From positions 1 through 42,524 of the forward strand of contig JAJDUC010000002.1 in the NCBI GenBank assembly GCA_022826865.1: a stretch of DNA of 42,524 nt, given 5' to 3'. The notes beneath the pieces are model-generated. The model was given only the letters and a program-made list of their open reading frames with translations. It was not told where the DNA came from and did not search any database. Every line of letters begins with the position of its first letter. Position 1 is the first letter of the stretch. A program made the translations under genes and the position numbers. Below are positions 34,045 through 42,370 of this stretch, one piece after another. The stretch is from Anaerolineae bacterium (lineage in GTDB: Bacteria > Chloroflexota > Anaerolineae > Aggregatilineales > Phototrophicaceae).

Positions 34045-34718
34045 ACGCGCTCGCGCGGGATGCTGCCAATTATCGGCATTCCAAGTCGGCGCAGATCGTT
34101 CTGGTGATAGACAGTCGGGTCGATGTATTCGGCGAACAGGGCCAAAGCAAGGCCGAGAATCAACGCTATGCCCATTCTGATAAAGGGTGTCAGGCGCGAC
34201 ATTAGCGGAGGCGGCACAGAGCCGATCGCTGGTATATCGAGGATTGTGATCTGCGCCGATTCGCCTCCAAGTTGAGGGAAGTAAACTTGATTGCGTTCCG
34301 CCAGCACAATGATCGCGGCTTCCACGATAGCGCGCAGCGCCTCGGCGTCTCGATGATACAGATAGATCACGCCCACAGCGCGAGCATTGTCAGCGGCGAT
34401 TTGCAGAGAATCCAGCGAATGGCCGTCATCGCCCAACTGGGCATGCACCTCGGCGCGGAAGCTGGACGAGCGCAGCCAGTCTGTCAGCGCATCCACCGTG
34501 CGTTCCGACGCTTGCCAGACATCGGTGTAATCCGACAGACGCGCCGGAAGGTTGAGCGCCTGCGCGGCGCTATAACGAATTTGCGTGCTGTAGGTTACAG
34601 GAGGCCGCGCCGAACTGCTGATGACTTCTGGAATCGCGATGACCGCGCTCAAGAGTGCCGGCAGGGCAATCAGCCACCATCGGCGCAGGACGATGCGTAT
34701 TAAACTGACGTAGTCCAT
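34041..34718 (-). CDS. Wzz-like polysaccharide chain-length determinant protein
   Basis: A 225-residue inner-membrane protein. The ATG at 34718 gives MDYVSLIRIVLRRWWLIALP, a typical Wzz start leading into the first helix (LIALPALLSAVIAIPEVI). A periplasmic helical region follows, and a second helix lies near the end (MGIALILGLALALFAEYI), with a short cytosolic tail DPTVYHQNDLRRLGMPIIG. The tail resembles the segment that joins Wzz to the kinase in fused chain-length proteins. Here the kinase-like partner is separate, at the operon's far end. The start lies 4 nt after the GT4 stop. Confidence 0.85.
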   Translation of the reverse strand: MDYVSLIRIVLRRWWLIALPALLSAVIAIPEVISSSARPPVTYSTQIRYSAAQALNLPARLSDYTDVWQASERTVDALTDWLRSSSFRAEVHAQLGDDGHSLDSLQIAADNARAVGVIYLYHRDAEALRAIVEAAIIVLAERNQVYFPQLGGESAQITILDIPAIGSVPPPLMSRLTPFIRMGIALILGLALALFAEYIDPTVYHQNDLRRLGMPIIGSIPRERV

Positions 34719-34722
34719 GTGT

Positions 34723-35868
34723 TCATTCCCGTATGCCGGCAACGGGGTCTCGATATTGAAACTTGCGACCCGCCCGATGCGCTTGCAAAGCTTGTTCAAC
34801 AAAGGCATTGATGCGCCTGTCAAAGGCGTCCGCATCAAATTGAAGCGCGTGCCGGCGAATCTTTCCTGAATTGTACGCCTTGGCATCAAATTTGCGCCAG
34901 ACTTCATTCAAGCTCTTGACCGAGCTCTCGTGGAAGAACTCGCCCGTGACGCCGGGAATCACGGTATCCAGCGCGCCTCCTCCGCGGTAAGCGATGACCG
35001 GGCGGCCGGCCGCCTGGGCTTGCACAGGCGTGATGCCGAAATCTTCAAGCCCGGGAAATAACAGAGCCCGGCATTTTGCCAGCAGCGCCGGCAGCTCCCG
35101 GTCCGGCACATATCCCAGGAACTCCACATTTTTGCCGGCCAGCGTTCGCAGCCGTTCCAGATCCCGGCCCGCCCCGGCGATCTTGAGCGGAAAGCCCAGC
35201 TCAGTCGCCGCTTGCACCGCCAGGTCGATCCGCTTATAGGGAATGAGGCGCGATACCACCAGATAATAATCTTCGACCTCGGTCGCTGGCGCCGGTTGAA
35301 AACGCGTTGTATCAACCGGCGGATAAATGACATCGGATCGGCAGCCGTAGAATTCCGCGATCCGTTCTTTTACCGCGCTGCTGATGGCGATGAAGTGGGA
35401 TACGCGCTGCGCGGCTGCAAAATCCCAGCGGCGCAGCATTTTCATCAGCGGCCCCAATATCCAGTGGACCGGCCGCCCAAAGTCCTCGCCCGCCAGATAA
35501 TTCTCGAGTTGCCAGACGTATCGCGTCGGCGTTAGACAGTAACAGATGTGCAGGGTCTCAGGGGCAAATCGCAAGCCGTGGCAGAAGCCGCTCTTGTTGC
35601 TCAAGATAACATCGAAGTCGGTCAGGCGCAGTTGGCCCCAGGCCAGGGGATAAAATGGCAAGTAGCGCTGATGGCGCCGATGTACCGCCGGAAGCTTGTC
35701 GATCCAAAGCTTTCGGATATCCCAGCTGCGATAATGAGCCGGCAAATTCTCGGGCGCGTAAATGCTGGTGTATATCGGGCTTTCGGGAAAAGACCTGACC
35801 AAGGCGTCCAGCACATCCTCAGCGCCCCCGATTTGATTGAGCCAATCGTGGACCAGCGCCAATTTCAC
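34723..35868 (-). CDS. Glycosyltransferase family 4 (WbaZ-like)
   Basis: A 381-residue GT-B enzyme transferring a sugar from a nucleotide donor in the polysaccharide pathway. The GTG start at 35868 has GGGAGA upstream and gives VKLALVHDWLNQIGGAEDVL, the glycine-rich acceptor loop. The donor domain holds YYLVVSRLIPYKRIDLAVQ, then KNVEFLGYVPDRELPALLAKC and FPGLEDFGITPVQAQAAGRP. The usual E-x7-E pair is E-x7-Q here, a notable change. The GGGALDTV segment supports a mannosyl- or similar-transferase relation. It sits between rnhB and the Wzz-like gene. Confidence 0.9.
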   Translation of the reverse strand: MKLALVHDWLNQIGGAEDVLDALVRSFPESPIYTSIYAPENLPAHYRSWDIRKLWIDKLPAVHRRHQRYLPFYPLAWGQLRLTDFDVILSNKSGFCHGLRFAPETLHICYCLTPTRYVWQLENYLAGEDFGRPVHWILGPLMKMLRRWDFAAAQRVSHFIAISSAVKERIAEFYGCRSDVIYPPVDTTRFQPAPATEVEDYYLVVSRLIPYKRIDLAVQAATELGFPLKIAGAGRDLERLRTLAGKNVEFLGYVPDRELPALLAKCRALLFPGLEDFGITPVQAQAAGRPVIAYRGGGALDTVIPGVTGEFFHESSVKSLNEVWRKFDAKAYNSGKIRRHALQFDADAFDRRINAFVEQALQAHRAGRKFQYRDPVAGIRE

Positions 35869-35935
35869 TGGTCTCTCCCGCCGCGATTTCGCGCCTGTCG
35901 GGGATGCGACGCCGGCCGACAGCCGCCGGGCGCAG

Positions 35936-36610
35936 TCATTGCGGGCATTCGCTGAGCGCCGCGCGCACAGGCTGGAAGGACCGCCGGTGCGCGTCGCATG
36001 GGCCAAACTGCTTCAGCGCGCGCAGGTGCGACGGCGTGCCATATCCTTTGTGCTGGGCGAAGCCATATTGGCTGTGGCGCGCGTCCAGTTTGACCATCTG
36101 GGCGTCGCGCCAAACTTTTGCGAGGACGCTGGCTGCGGCAATGCTAAGCGAATATCGGTCGCCATGTACAATGCTCGCCTGCGGAATATCCCGGCGTTCG
36201 GGCCAGAGCATATAATCGAGGAACAAACAATCGGGTTGCCGGTCGGTCCGGCTGAGCGCCTGCTCCAGTGCGCTTTGCATGGCGGCTTTGGTCGCGCCGA
36301 TGATGCCGATGCGATCGATATCATCGGCGCTGCTGTGGCCGATGCCCCAGGCGAGCGCCATGTCTTTGATGCGCGCGCTCATTGCTTCGCGCTGGGGTGC
36401 GTTCATATCTTTGCTGTCGCGCAGACCGCGCAGGATCCTGCTGAGGTCTGTTCTTTCCAAAGGCAGGGCGACCGCCGCCGCCGCGACTGGACCAGCCAGG
36501 GGACCGCGGCCTGCCTCGTCCAGGCCGATGATGAAGCGGCAGCCGTAGCGGAAATAATGCCGTTCGTGCTGGAGGCTTGCCGTGGCGTTGGATCTAGCTG
36601 GCCTTTTCAT
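35936..36610 (-). CDS. rnhB: Ribonuclease HII
   Basis: Cleaves RNA in RNA-DNA hybrids and single ribonucleotides in DNA. The 224-residue protein has the motif IIGLDEAGRGPLAGPV with Asp31 and Glu32, SKDMNAPQREAMSARI, a further Asp in CLFLDYML, and the C-terminal GDRYSLSIAAASVLAKVWRD and HKGYGTPSHLRAL of the family. The start overlaps the previous glycosyltransferase by 17 nt, so it is co-transcribed with polysaccharide genes though unrelated in job. Confidence 0.95.
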   Translation of the reverse strand: MKRPARSNATASLQHERHYFRYGCRFIIGLDEAGRGPLAGPVAAAAVALPLERTDLSRILRGLRDSKDMNAPQREAMSARIKDMALAWGIGHSSADDIDRIGIIGATKAAMQSALEQALSRTDRQPDCLFLDYMLWPERRDIPQASIVHGDRYSLSIAAASVLAKVWRDAQMVKLDARHSQYGFAQHKGYGTPSHLRALKQFGPCDAHRRSFQPVRAALSECPQ

Positions 36611-37331
36611 AAAGCCCCTGACGCCAGTTGCGCCTGATCTGCCAGATCTCTTTCAGCATCCGGACCGAATCATCCCAGAGCCGCATTGTGGAATAGGGAT
36701 CGAAATACCAGGTGATGGGCACTTCCTTGACGCGGTAGCCACGCCTCTTCGCGATGAATAGCAGCTCGACATCAAAGCCGATGCCATTCATTCGCTGCGC
36801 GTTGAAAAGGTCTTCCGCCACCGTCCCGCTGAATAACTTGAAGCCGCACTGCGTATCTTCATAATCATTGATGGCGGCCGCTTTTATGATGAAGTTGTTC
36901 ACGCGGCCCATGAGATGACGATACTCCGGTTCATCCACTCGAATCGATCCCGGCGCCTCGCGGCTGGCGATCGCGATGTCATATCCCTCGGTTTCCGGCG
37001 GCAGAAAACGCGTCAATTCATCAATCCGCATCGATAGGTCGGCATCACAAATGAAGCGCCAATCCCCGGTCGCCGCCAGCATGCCCTGTTTTACGGCCAA
37101 GCCCTTGCCGCGCAAGTTGTCCGGCGATTGAATCACGCGGACGATTGGGTAGCGGCGCGCGCACTCCATTGCCACATCGAAGGTGCGGTCCCGGCTGCCG
37201 TTCTCGACGATGATCACTTCCGCGGTGAAGGCCTGCCCGGCCAGGAAGCTGTCAATTTGCGCCAGGCTGGGCGGCAGCCGATGCTCTTCATTGTGCGCCG
37301 GTATCACAATGCTCAGGAAGGGCTTGCTCAA
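36594..37331 (-). CDS. Glycosyltransferase family 2, DPM1/ALG5-like
   Basis: A 245-residue GT-A enzyme resembling polyprenyl-phosphate glucosyl/mannosyltransferases. It has FLSIVIPAHNEEHRLPPSL at the start, VIIVENGSRDRTFDVAME, RGKGLAVKQGMLAATGDW, the DxD motif in FICDADLSM, and the C-terminal CGFKLFSG with RGYRVKEVPITWYFD. No membrane helix is present. It likely loads a sugar onto undecaprenyl phosphate for the polysaccharide. The TTG start at 37331 has GGGAG upstream. It overlaps rnhB downstream and follows a 120 bp gap after the other GT2. Confidence 0.9.
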   Translation of the reverse strand: MSKPFLSIVIPAHNEEHRLPPSLAQIDSFLAGQAFTAEVIIVENGSRDRTFDVAMECARRYPIVRVIQSPDNLRGKGLAVKQGMLAATGDWRFICDADLSMRIDELTRFLPPETEGYDIAIASREAPGSIRVDEPEYRHLMGRVNNFIIKAAAINDYEDTQCGFKLFSGTVAEDLFNAQRMNGIGFDVELLFIAKRRGYRVKEVPITWYFDPYSTMRLWDDSVRMLKEIWQIRRNWRQGLYEKAS

Positions 37332-37451
37332 ACGACGTACTCCCGATTATAGGTTGGCGCGAGCATCGCAATTTTGACCTAATCATACGTAAAGATTGGA
37401 ATATGTACATGCGGCCGACTGCGCGTTGTATCAAACACCGCAAAAATGGCG

Positions 37452-38402
37452 TCAGCTCCGGGTCAAGACGCTTTCCAAGTATTGATCCGACACGGTTTTG
37501 CTCGCTTGAATTTGGCGCCGCTTGCGGATAGCGCCGCGAATATTGAGCAATCCCGACAGCATGCCGCGCAAACGCGCGCGCGCCTCGCGCCCTCGCCAGG
37601 ACTTCAGGGCTTCCCATGCCAGCGACAATTGACTGCTTAGAATCAACCCGGCGTATTGGCGAAGCAGCGCATCGGGCACGTTCTTGACGATCAGCCAAAT
37701 GCCGTTGCGCCCGTCATGGTAGCTTGCGATCGCGCCGCCGCCGGTTGCGGACAAATGGTGATAGACGATGGCGCTCGGCGCATACCAGGTTTTGAAGCCG
37801 GCCAATTGCGCGCGCCATGCCAGATCGGCATCTTCCAGCAAGAAGAAAAAGTCGTCATCGAGCGTGCCGATCTGCCGCAGCATCGACCGGCGATAAGCGG
37901 CTGCGCCGCCGCAAGCCGAAAAAACGTATTCGGCGCGATCAAATTGGCCGCGGTCGATCTGCCAGGCGCCGCGATTGCCGGCGCGTCCATCTGTTGTGAA
38001 GTAGTCGCCGGCGGTATGAAAGCGTTCCCGCTGGTCAAAGAGCAGCATCTTGCTGGCGACAATGCCGACCTCGGGATGCCCGGCGAAGGCATTTACAAGC
38101 TCCGCGGCCCAGGCGCGGTCGACTTCAGTATCGTTGTTCAAAAGCGCAATGAACTCACCGGTCGCCGCCTCGATGCCAGCATTGCAGGCGCCGGTGAAAC
38201 CTCGATTCGCGGGCAATTCAATCAGGCGGACTTCGGGATAACCGGCGCGGACAAATTCTCTTGATCCGTCCGCCGAGGCATTGTCCACAACCAGGATTTC
38301 GATTTCGGCATAAGTCTGTTGGCGCAAGGCGTCCAGGCAGGCGCCCAGGTACTTTACGCCATTCCAATTTGGTATGACCACCGATAAACGCGCTTGCGTC
38401 AT
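37452..38402 (-). CDS. Glycosyltransferase family 2, rhamnosyltransferase-like
   Basis: A 316-residue GT-A enzyme. LSVVIPNWNGVKYLGACLDA is followed by VVDNASADGSREF, NRGFTGACNAGIEAATGEF and the metal-binding ALLNNDTEVD. FLLEDADLAWRAQLAGFKTW is the acceptor/base region of WbbL-type rhamnosyltransferases. The start ATG overlaps the rmlD stop by one base (TAATG), a sign of translational coupling, and fits use of a dTDP-6-deoxysugar donor made by the Rml proteins. The C-terminal third is helical and basic. Acceptor unknown. Confidence 0.9.
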   Translation of the reverse strand: MTQARLSVVIPNWNGVKYLGACLDALRQQTYAEIEILVVDNASADGSREFVRAGYPEVRLIELPANRGFTGACNAGIEAATGEFIALLNNDTEVDRAWAAELVNAFAGHPEVGIVASKMLLFDQRERFHTAGDYFTTDGRAGNRGAWQIDRGQFDRAEYVFSACGGAAAYRRSMLRQIGTLDDDFFFLLEDADLAWRAQLAGFKTWYAPSAIVYHHLSATGGGAIASYHDGRNGIWLIVKNVPDALLRQYAGLILSSQLSLAWEALKSWRGREARARLRGMLSGLLNIRGAIRKRRQIQASKTVSDQYLESVLTRS

Positions 38403-39262
38403 TAGCCTGAGGCCTCGGCTTCGAGGAATGCGCGCAGGCTTTCTTGCCAGGGGCGAAGCACGACGCCGATGCTGGCGCCGGCGATATTCGCCAGCGGCGT
38501 ATATTCCGGGGGCAGGGAAGGGCGTTGCCACTCATGCCGGCTGATGCGCGCGACAGGCGCCTCGGCAAAGCCGGCGCAATCAAGCGCGAATCGCGCAAAA
38601 TGCCAGCGGCTGACAGCGCCTTCGTTGACGAGATGATAGCTGCCGAAGCGCTCCGTCTCGATCAGTGAAGCGATCGCCGCCGCCAGGTCATTTGTATAGG
38701 TTGGGTTCGCCACTTCGTTGGTGACGACGCGCAGGGGCTTGCCGGCCGCGGCGGCAGACAGAATCGCCTGGATGAAATTGCGCCCGTCATGGGCGAATAG
38801 CCAGGATGAGCGAACGATATAGTGTTTCGGGTTCACCTGCGCCAGGGCGCGCTCGCCGTAGCATTTGCTGTAACCGTAGGCATTAACCGGGTTCGGGCGG
38901 TCGAATTCGACATAGGGGCGCCCTAGTCGGCCGTCGAACACTTCATTGCTGCTGACATAGAGCATCGGTATGCCCTGCCCAGCGGTCAGGGCGGCCAGGT
39001 GCGCCGTGCCTACGCCGTTGATCAGCAGCGCCCGCGCGGGATCCCGCGCGCAGCCGTCGACATCGGTCCAAGCCGCTGGATGCAATACGATATCGGGGGC
39101 GACCTCCGCCAGGAGGCGACGGCAGGCTTCAAAATCTGTCACATCCAAACGGTAATCGACGCCATCCAGGATGTCGGCGCCGAGCACAGTATGCCGGCTC
39201 TCAAGCTGCCGGCCAAGCTCCGCGCCCAGATTGCCGGCCGCGCCGGTGATTAATACCTTCAT
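38402..39262 (-). CDS. rmlD: dTDP-4-dehydrorhamnose reductase-like
   Basis: The last step to dTDP-L-rhamnose: NAD(P)H reduction of the 4-keto group. The 286-residue length is typical. It has the Rossmann loop MKVLITGAAGNLGAELGRQL, HPAAWTDVDGCARDPARAL, SSNEVFDG, and catalytic Tyr129 and Lys133 in NAYGYSKCYGER. RSSWLFAHDGRNFIQAIL and SRHEWQRPSLPPEYTPL complete the family pattern. Because rmlC is absent here, its substrate could be a non-epimerised sugar if no rmlC exists elsewhere. The gene follows rmlB by 76 bp. Confidence 0.92.
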   Translation of the reverse strand: MKVLITGAAGNLGAELGRQLESRHTVLGADILDGVDYRLDVTDFEACRRLLAEVAPDIVLHPAAWTDVDGCARDPARALLINGVGTAHLAALTAGQGIPMLYVSSNEVFDGRLGRPYVEFDRPNPVNAYGYSKCYGERALAQVNPKHYIVRSSWLFAHDGRNFIQAILSAAAAGKPLRVVTNEVANPTYTNDLAAAIASLIETERFGSYHLVNEGAVSRWHFARFALDCAGFAEAPVARISRHEWQRPSLPPEYTPLANIAGASIGVVLRPWQESLRAFLEAEASG

Positions 39263-39338
39263 TGGCTTGGGACAATAATGGATATGTTATTCGGCAAGAC
39301 GCCACTCCTTGAAAGGAATACCGATCCGGCTGCGCGGC

Positions 39339-40364
39339 TTATGCCTCGAGGGAGGCGAGGCGCTGGGCGTATTGCATCTTGTAGAAATCCAGGTACTCGC
39401 CTGTCTTGATCTTGCGCCACCACCATTCATTGCTGACGTACCAGTCTACAGTCGCTTCCAGGCCCTGATCGAAGTCGTACTGGCGCTGCCAGCCCAAAGC
39501 CCGCGCTTTTTCCGCCGTCATTGCATAGCGCCTGTCATGGCCTTCGCGGTCGGGCACATGCCGGATCAGTGATCGCGGCTTGCCCAATAGCTCAAGGATG
39601 CGATGAGTAATGTCGATATTGCAGCGCTGGTTTTCGCCGGCCAGGTTGTAGGCCTCGCCTGCGACGCCCCGATGCAATACCAGGTCGACGCCGCGGGCAT
39701 GGTCTTCGACATGGAGCCAGTCGCGAATCTGTTTCCCGTCTCCATATACCGGCAGCGGCTTGTCATCGAGCGCTTCGGTGGTGAAGAAGGGCACCAGCTT
39801 CTCCGGATATTGAAAGGGACCGTAGGTGTTGCTGCCGCGCGTGATTATTGTGTCCATGCCATAGGTCACATGATAGGCGCGCGCCATCAGCTCGCCGCCG
39901 GCTTTACTGGCGGCATAGGGACTATTGGGCAGAAAGCGGTCATCTTCGCTTGAATGCCCGGCTTCGATATCGCCGTAGACTTCGTCGGTCGAAACCTGGC
40001 AGAAGCGCTTGATACCGCGTTTCCGCCCCTCATCCAGCAAGATATAAACGCCTACGACATCGGTGTGAATGAAGGCGTCCGGATCGAGTATGCTGCGGTC
40101 GACGTGGCTCTCTGCCGCAAAATTGACAATTGTGTCGATGCAGTAGATTTCCAGAATATGCCGAACAGCCGCGCGATCGGCAATGTCGCCGCGTTCAAAG
40201 CGGTAATTCCCTTCATCGCTGACGGACAAAAGATTGTCGATGTTGCCGGCATAGGTGAGCTTGTCGTAGCAGATGATATTGTAATCGGGATAAGCCGCGA
40301 CCATATGCCGCACAAAGGCGCTTCCAATAAAGCCTGCGCCGCCCGTGACCAGAATGTTTTTCAT
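39339..40364 (-). CDS. rmlB: dTDP-glucose 4,6-dehydratase
   Basis: Forms dTDP-4-dehydro-6-deoxyglucose from dTDP-glucose with bound NAD. The 341-residue protein has NAD loop GGAGFIG (8-14), catalytic Thr126-Asp127-Glu128 in CQVSTDEVYG, and Tyr150/Lys154 in SPYAASKAGGE. ITRGSNTYGPFQYPEKLVPF and the C-terminal DREGHDRRYAMTAEKARALGW are diagnostic for RmlB over other epimerases. It lies 32 bp after rmlA. Confidence 0.97.
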   Translation of the reverse strand: MKNILVTGGAGFIGSAFVRHMVAAYPDYNIICYDKLTYAGNIDNLLSVSDEGNYRFERGDIADRAAVRHILEIYCIDTIVNFAAESHVDRSILDPDAFIHTDVVGVYILLDEGRKRGIKRFCQVSTDEVYGDIEAGHSSEDDRFLPNSPYAASKAGGELMARAYHVTYGMDTIITRGSNTYGPFQYPEKLVPFFTTEALDDKPLPVYGDGKQIRDWLHVEDHARGVDLVLHRGVAGEAYNLAGENQRCNIDITHRILELLGKPRSLIRHVPDREGHDRRYAMTAEKARALGWQRQYDFDQGLEATVDWYVSNEWWWRKIKTGEYLDFYKMQYAQRLASLEA

Positions 40365-40396
40365 GTTTTCTTTTCCGTTTGAATGGCCATTACGCG

Positions 40397-41467
40397 CTAG
40401 ACCCAGAGCGTGCCGTGATCGCCCAGATTCATCTTAATGCCGCTCGGTTTGCTGTCGCTGCGCTTGACCGTCGCATTCCGGCCGATCAGGCTGTCGCGCA
40501 AGGTCTGATCGATATCCAGCAAGCGGCTATTCTCTAGGATGATGCTGCGCTCGATCTCACAATTGCGAATCTCGCAGCCATGGTAAACGCTTGTGAACGG
40601 GCCAATGTAACTGTTTTCGATACAGGTGTCCTTGCCGATGACGGTTGGTCCCCGCAATACGCTGTTGACGATGCGCGCGCCGGCCTGGACGGTCACGCGC
40701 GAATCCACGGTGGAGTTTGCGTCAATTTCAGCGCTGGCGTCAATTTTCGGCTCGATCTCTTCGAGCACATAGCTGTTGGCTTCCAACATATCGGTCGGCT
40801 TGCCGGTGTCAATCCACCAGCCCTTGTGAACATGTGGATACACCGAGTAGCCCTGATCGATCAGCCATTGAATGGCGTCGGTAATCTCGTACTCCCCGCG
40901 CGCGGAGGGCGCAATGCTGTCGACGGCCTCGAATATGTGTCGGTCGAACATATATATGCCGACCAGCGCCAAATTGCTTGGCGGCCGGTCCGGCTTCTCG
41001 ATCAATCTTTTGATGCTGCCATCCGGGCGCATTTCAGCGACGCCATAAGCGGACGGGTTGCCCACCGCCTTCAGCACAATTTGGCTGTTCCAATTGTTGT
41101 CGGCGAAGTCCCGTATCAGTCGGCTGATGCCGCCTTCAATGACGTTATCGCCCAGGAACATGACAAATGAATCATCACCCAGGAAGTCCCGCGAAATCTT
41201 GACCGCATGCGCCAATCCATCCGGGCTGTCCTGCCGAATATAGGTGAGTTCAACGTTCCAGTTGGCGCCGTCGCCCAAGGCGTCTTTGATCTCCGGCGCG
41301 GTGTGGCCGACGACGATGCCAATTTCGCGCACGCCGGCTTCCCGAATTGCCTCGATGACGCGGACGAGCACGGGTTTATTCGCGACCGGGATGAGTTGCT
41401 TGGCGCGCGTATAAGTTAAGGGATAGAGGCGCGTGCCCTTGCCACCGCTGAGAATGAGGCCTTTCAT
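40397..41467 (-). CDS. rmlA: Glucose-1-phosphate thymidylyltransferase, long form
   Basis: Makes dTDP-glucose from glucose-1-phosphate and dTTP. The nucleotide loop is LSGGKGTRLYPLT, followed by AKQLIPVANKPVL, MFLGDNVIEGG and LIEKPDRPPSNLALVGIYMF. At 356 residues it is the long form: after about residue 240 it carries a left-handed beta-helix of hexapeptide-like repeats (IDANSTVDSRVTVQAGARI, VLRGPTVIGKDT, CEIRNCEIERSIILEN), absent from Escherichia coli RmlA. Such long forms occur in archaea and Chloroflexota-like bacteria and may also acetylate or oligomerise. The ATG start is at 41467. Confidence 0.94.
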   Translation of the reverse strand: MKGLILSGGKGTRLYPLTYTRAKQLIPVANKPVLVRVIEAIREAGVREIGIVVGHTAPEIKDALGDGANWNVELTYIRQDSPDGLAHAVKISRDFLGDDSFVMFLGDNVIEGGISRLIRDFADNNWNSQIVLKAVGNPSAYGVAEMRPDGSIKRLIEKPDRPPSNLALVGIYMFDRHIFEAVDSIAPSARGEYEITDAIQWLIDQGYSVYPHVHKGWWIDTGKPTDMLEANSYVLEEIEPKIDASAEIDANSTVDSRVTVQAGARIVNSVLRGPTVIGKDTCIENSYIGPFTSVYHGCEIRNCEIERSIILENSRLLDIDQTLRDSLIGRNATVKRSDSKPSGIKMNLGDHGTLWV

Positions 41468-41610
41468 CGGCGCGACCTCGCTGCTTGAATTTCGCTTGGG
41501 AAACCCCGGCTCGCCGAGCGTGCGGAATCTCGCCGACTTGCCAGGCCAGCCCAGGCAGCTGGCGAAATCGAAGGCAAACAGGATAGTCTGGAAGCGATCA
41601 TATAGTCAGG

Positions 41611-42264
41611 TTAATAAGCGACTCTGTTTTCGCTTGGGGCGTTCGTCAGCACAGCGCCGACGACACGCACATGGACACGCTCCAGCGCTTGCCTGGCCTG
41701 CGCCGTATGATCGCGGCGCGTATCGCCGGCGCGCACCGTTAGCAGGGCGCCATCCAGCTTGATGCCCAGCAGGGCGGCGTCGGTTGCGGCGAGCACGGGC
41801 GGGCTGTCGAAGAGCACGTAGTCGGCAAGCTCTTTCAAGGCATTGATGATATCGTCCATCCTCCTGCCGCCCAGCAGGTCGGCCGGGTTTGGCGGCAACT
41901 CGCCCGAAGCCAGAAGCTGCAGGCCGTCCACTTGAGTTGCGATCAGCGGGGGCGCCGCAATTAAAGCGTCCTCCACCATCATCGCGCTGAGACCGCGCTC
42001 ATTGCCGATATCCCAAATCTCGCGCTGTTTTGGCTGCCGCAAGTCCGCATCAACCAGAATGGTTCGGTTGCCCCCTTGCGCAAAGGTGACGGCGAGGTTG
42101 GCCAGCGTGACGCTCTTCTGATCTTCCCGCGCAGCCGACGTCACAAGCAGCGTGCGGATCGGCTTATCGACGCTGCTGAACATCAAGTTGGTCCGCAAGC
42201 TGCGAAATGCTTCCGCGGCGGCCGAACGCGGCTGGGAAAGTGTGATCAGATTCGCTTCCGCCAT
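41611..42264 (-). CDS. BY-kinase/CpsD-like ATPase with degenerate P-loop
   Basis: A 217-residue relative of bacterial tyrosine kinases (CpsD/Wze) that work with Wzz proteins. AAEAFRSLRTNLMFSS and LLVTSAAR begin the fold; Walker A' ILVDADLRQPKQREIW and Walker B DYVLFDSPPVLAATDA are good. The expected GEGKS(T)T loop reads REDQKSVT, so the glycines are lost though Lys and Ser remain. The C-terminal tyrosine cluster is missing; only one Tyr ends the protein (ENRVAY). It may be a weak or inactive ATPase that regulates the Wzz-like protein. The ATG at 42264 has AGGAG upstream. It is first in the polysaccharide operon. Confidence 0.85.
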   Translation of the reverse strand: MAEANLITLSQPRSAAAEAFRSLRTNLMFSSVDKPIRTLLVTSAAREDQKSVTLANLAVTFAQGGNRTILVDADLRQPKQREIWDIGNERGLSAMMVEDALIAAPPLIATQVDGLQLLASGELPPNPADLLGGRRMDDIINALKELADYVLFDSPPVLAATDAALLGIKLDGALLTVRAGDTRRDHTAQARQALERVHVRVVGAVLTNAPSENRVAY

Positions 42265-42298
42265 TATGTCTCCTGTGGCAGGCATCCAGCCCGACTTC

Positions 42299-42337
42299 GC
42301 TAGAGCAATTCTAGCCCATCCAATTACATTGCGTCAG
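42299..42337 (-). promoter_or_regulatory. Promoter of the polysaccharide operon, with palindrome over the -10
   Basis: On the minus strand CTGACG (-35, plus 42332-42337) and TAGAAT (-10, plus 42308-42313) are 18 bp apart. The -10 lies within an inverted repeat GCTAGA-GCAAT-TCTAGC (42299-42315), a possible operator. Start of transcription would be about 42302, 38 nt before the ATG at 42264. Confidence 0.4.
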
Positions 42338-42370
42338 GTTGGAGTCGGCCCGTCACCTTAGCTACATTTT

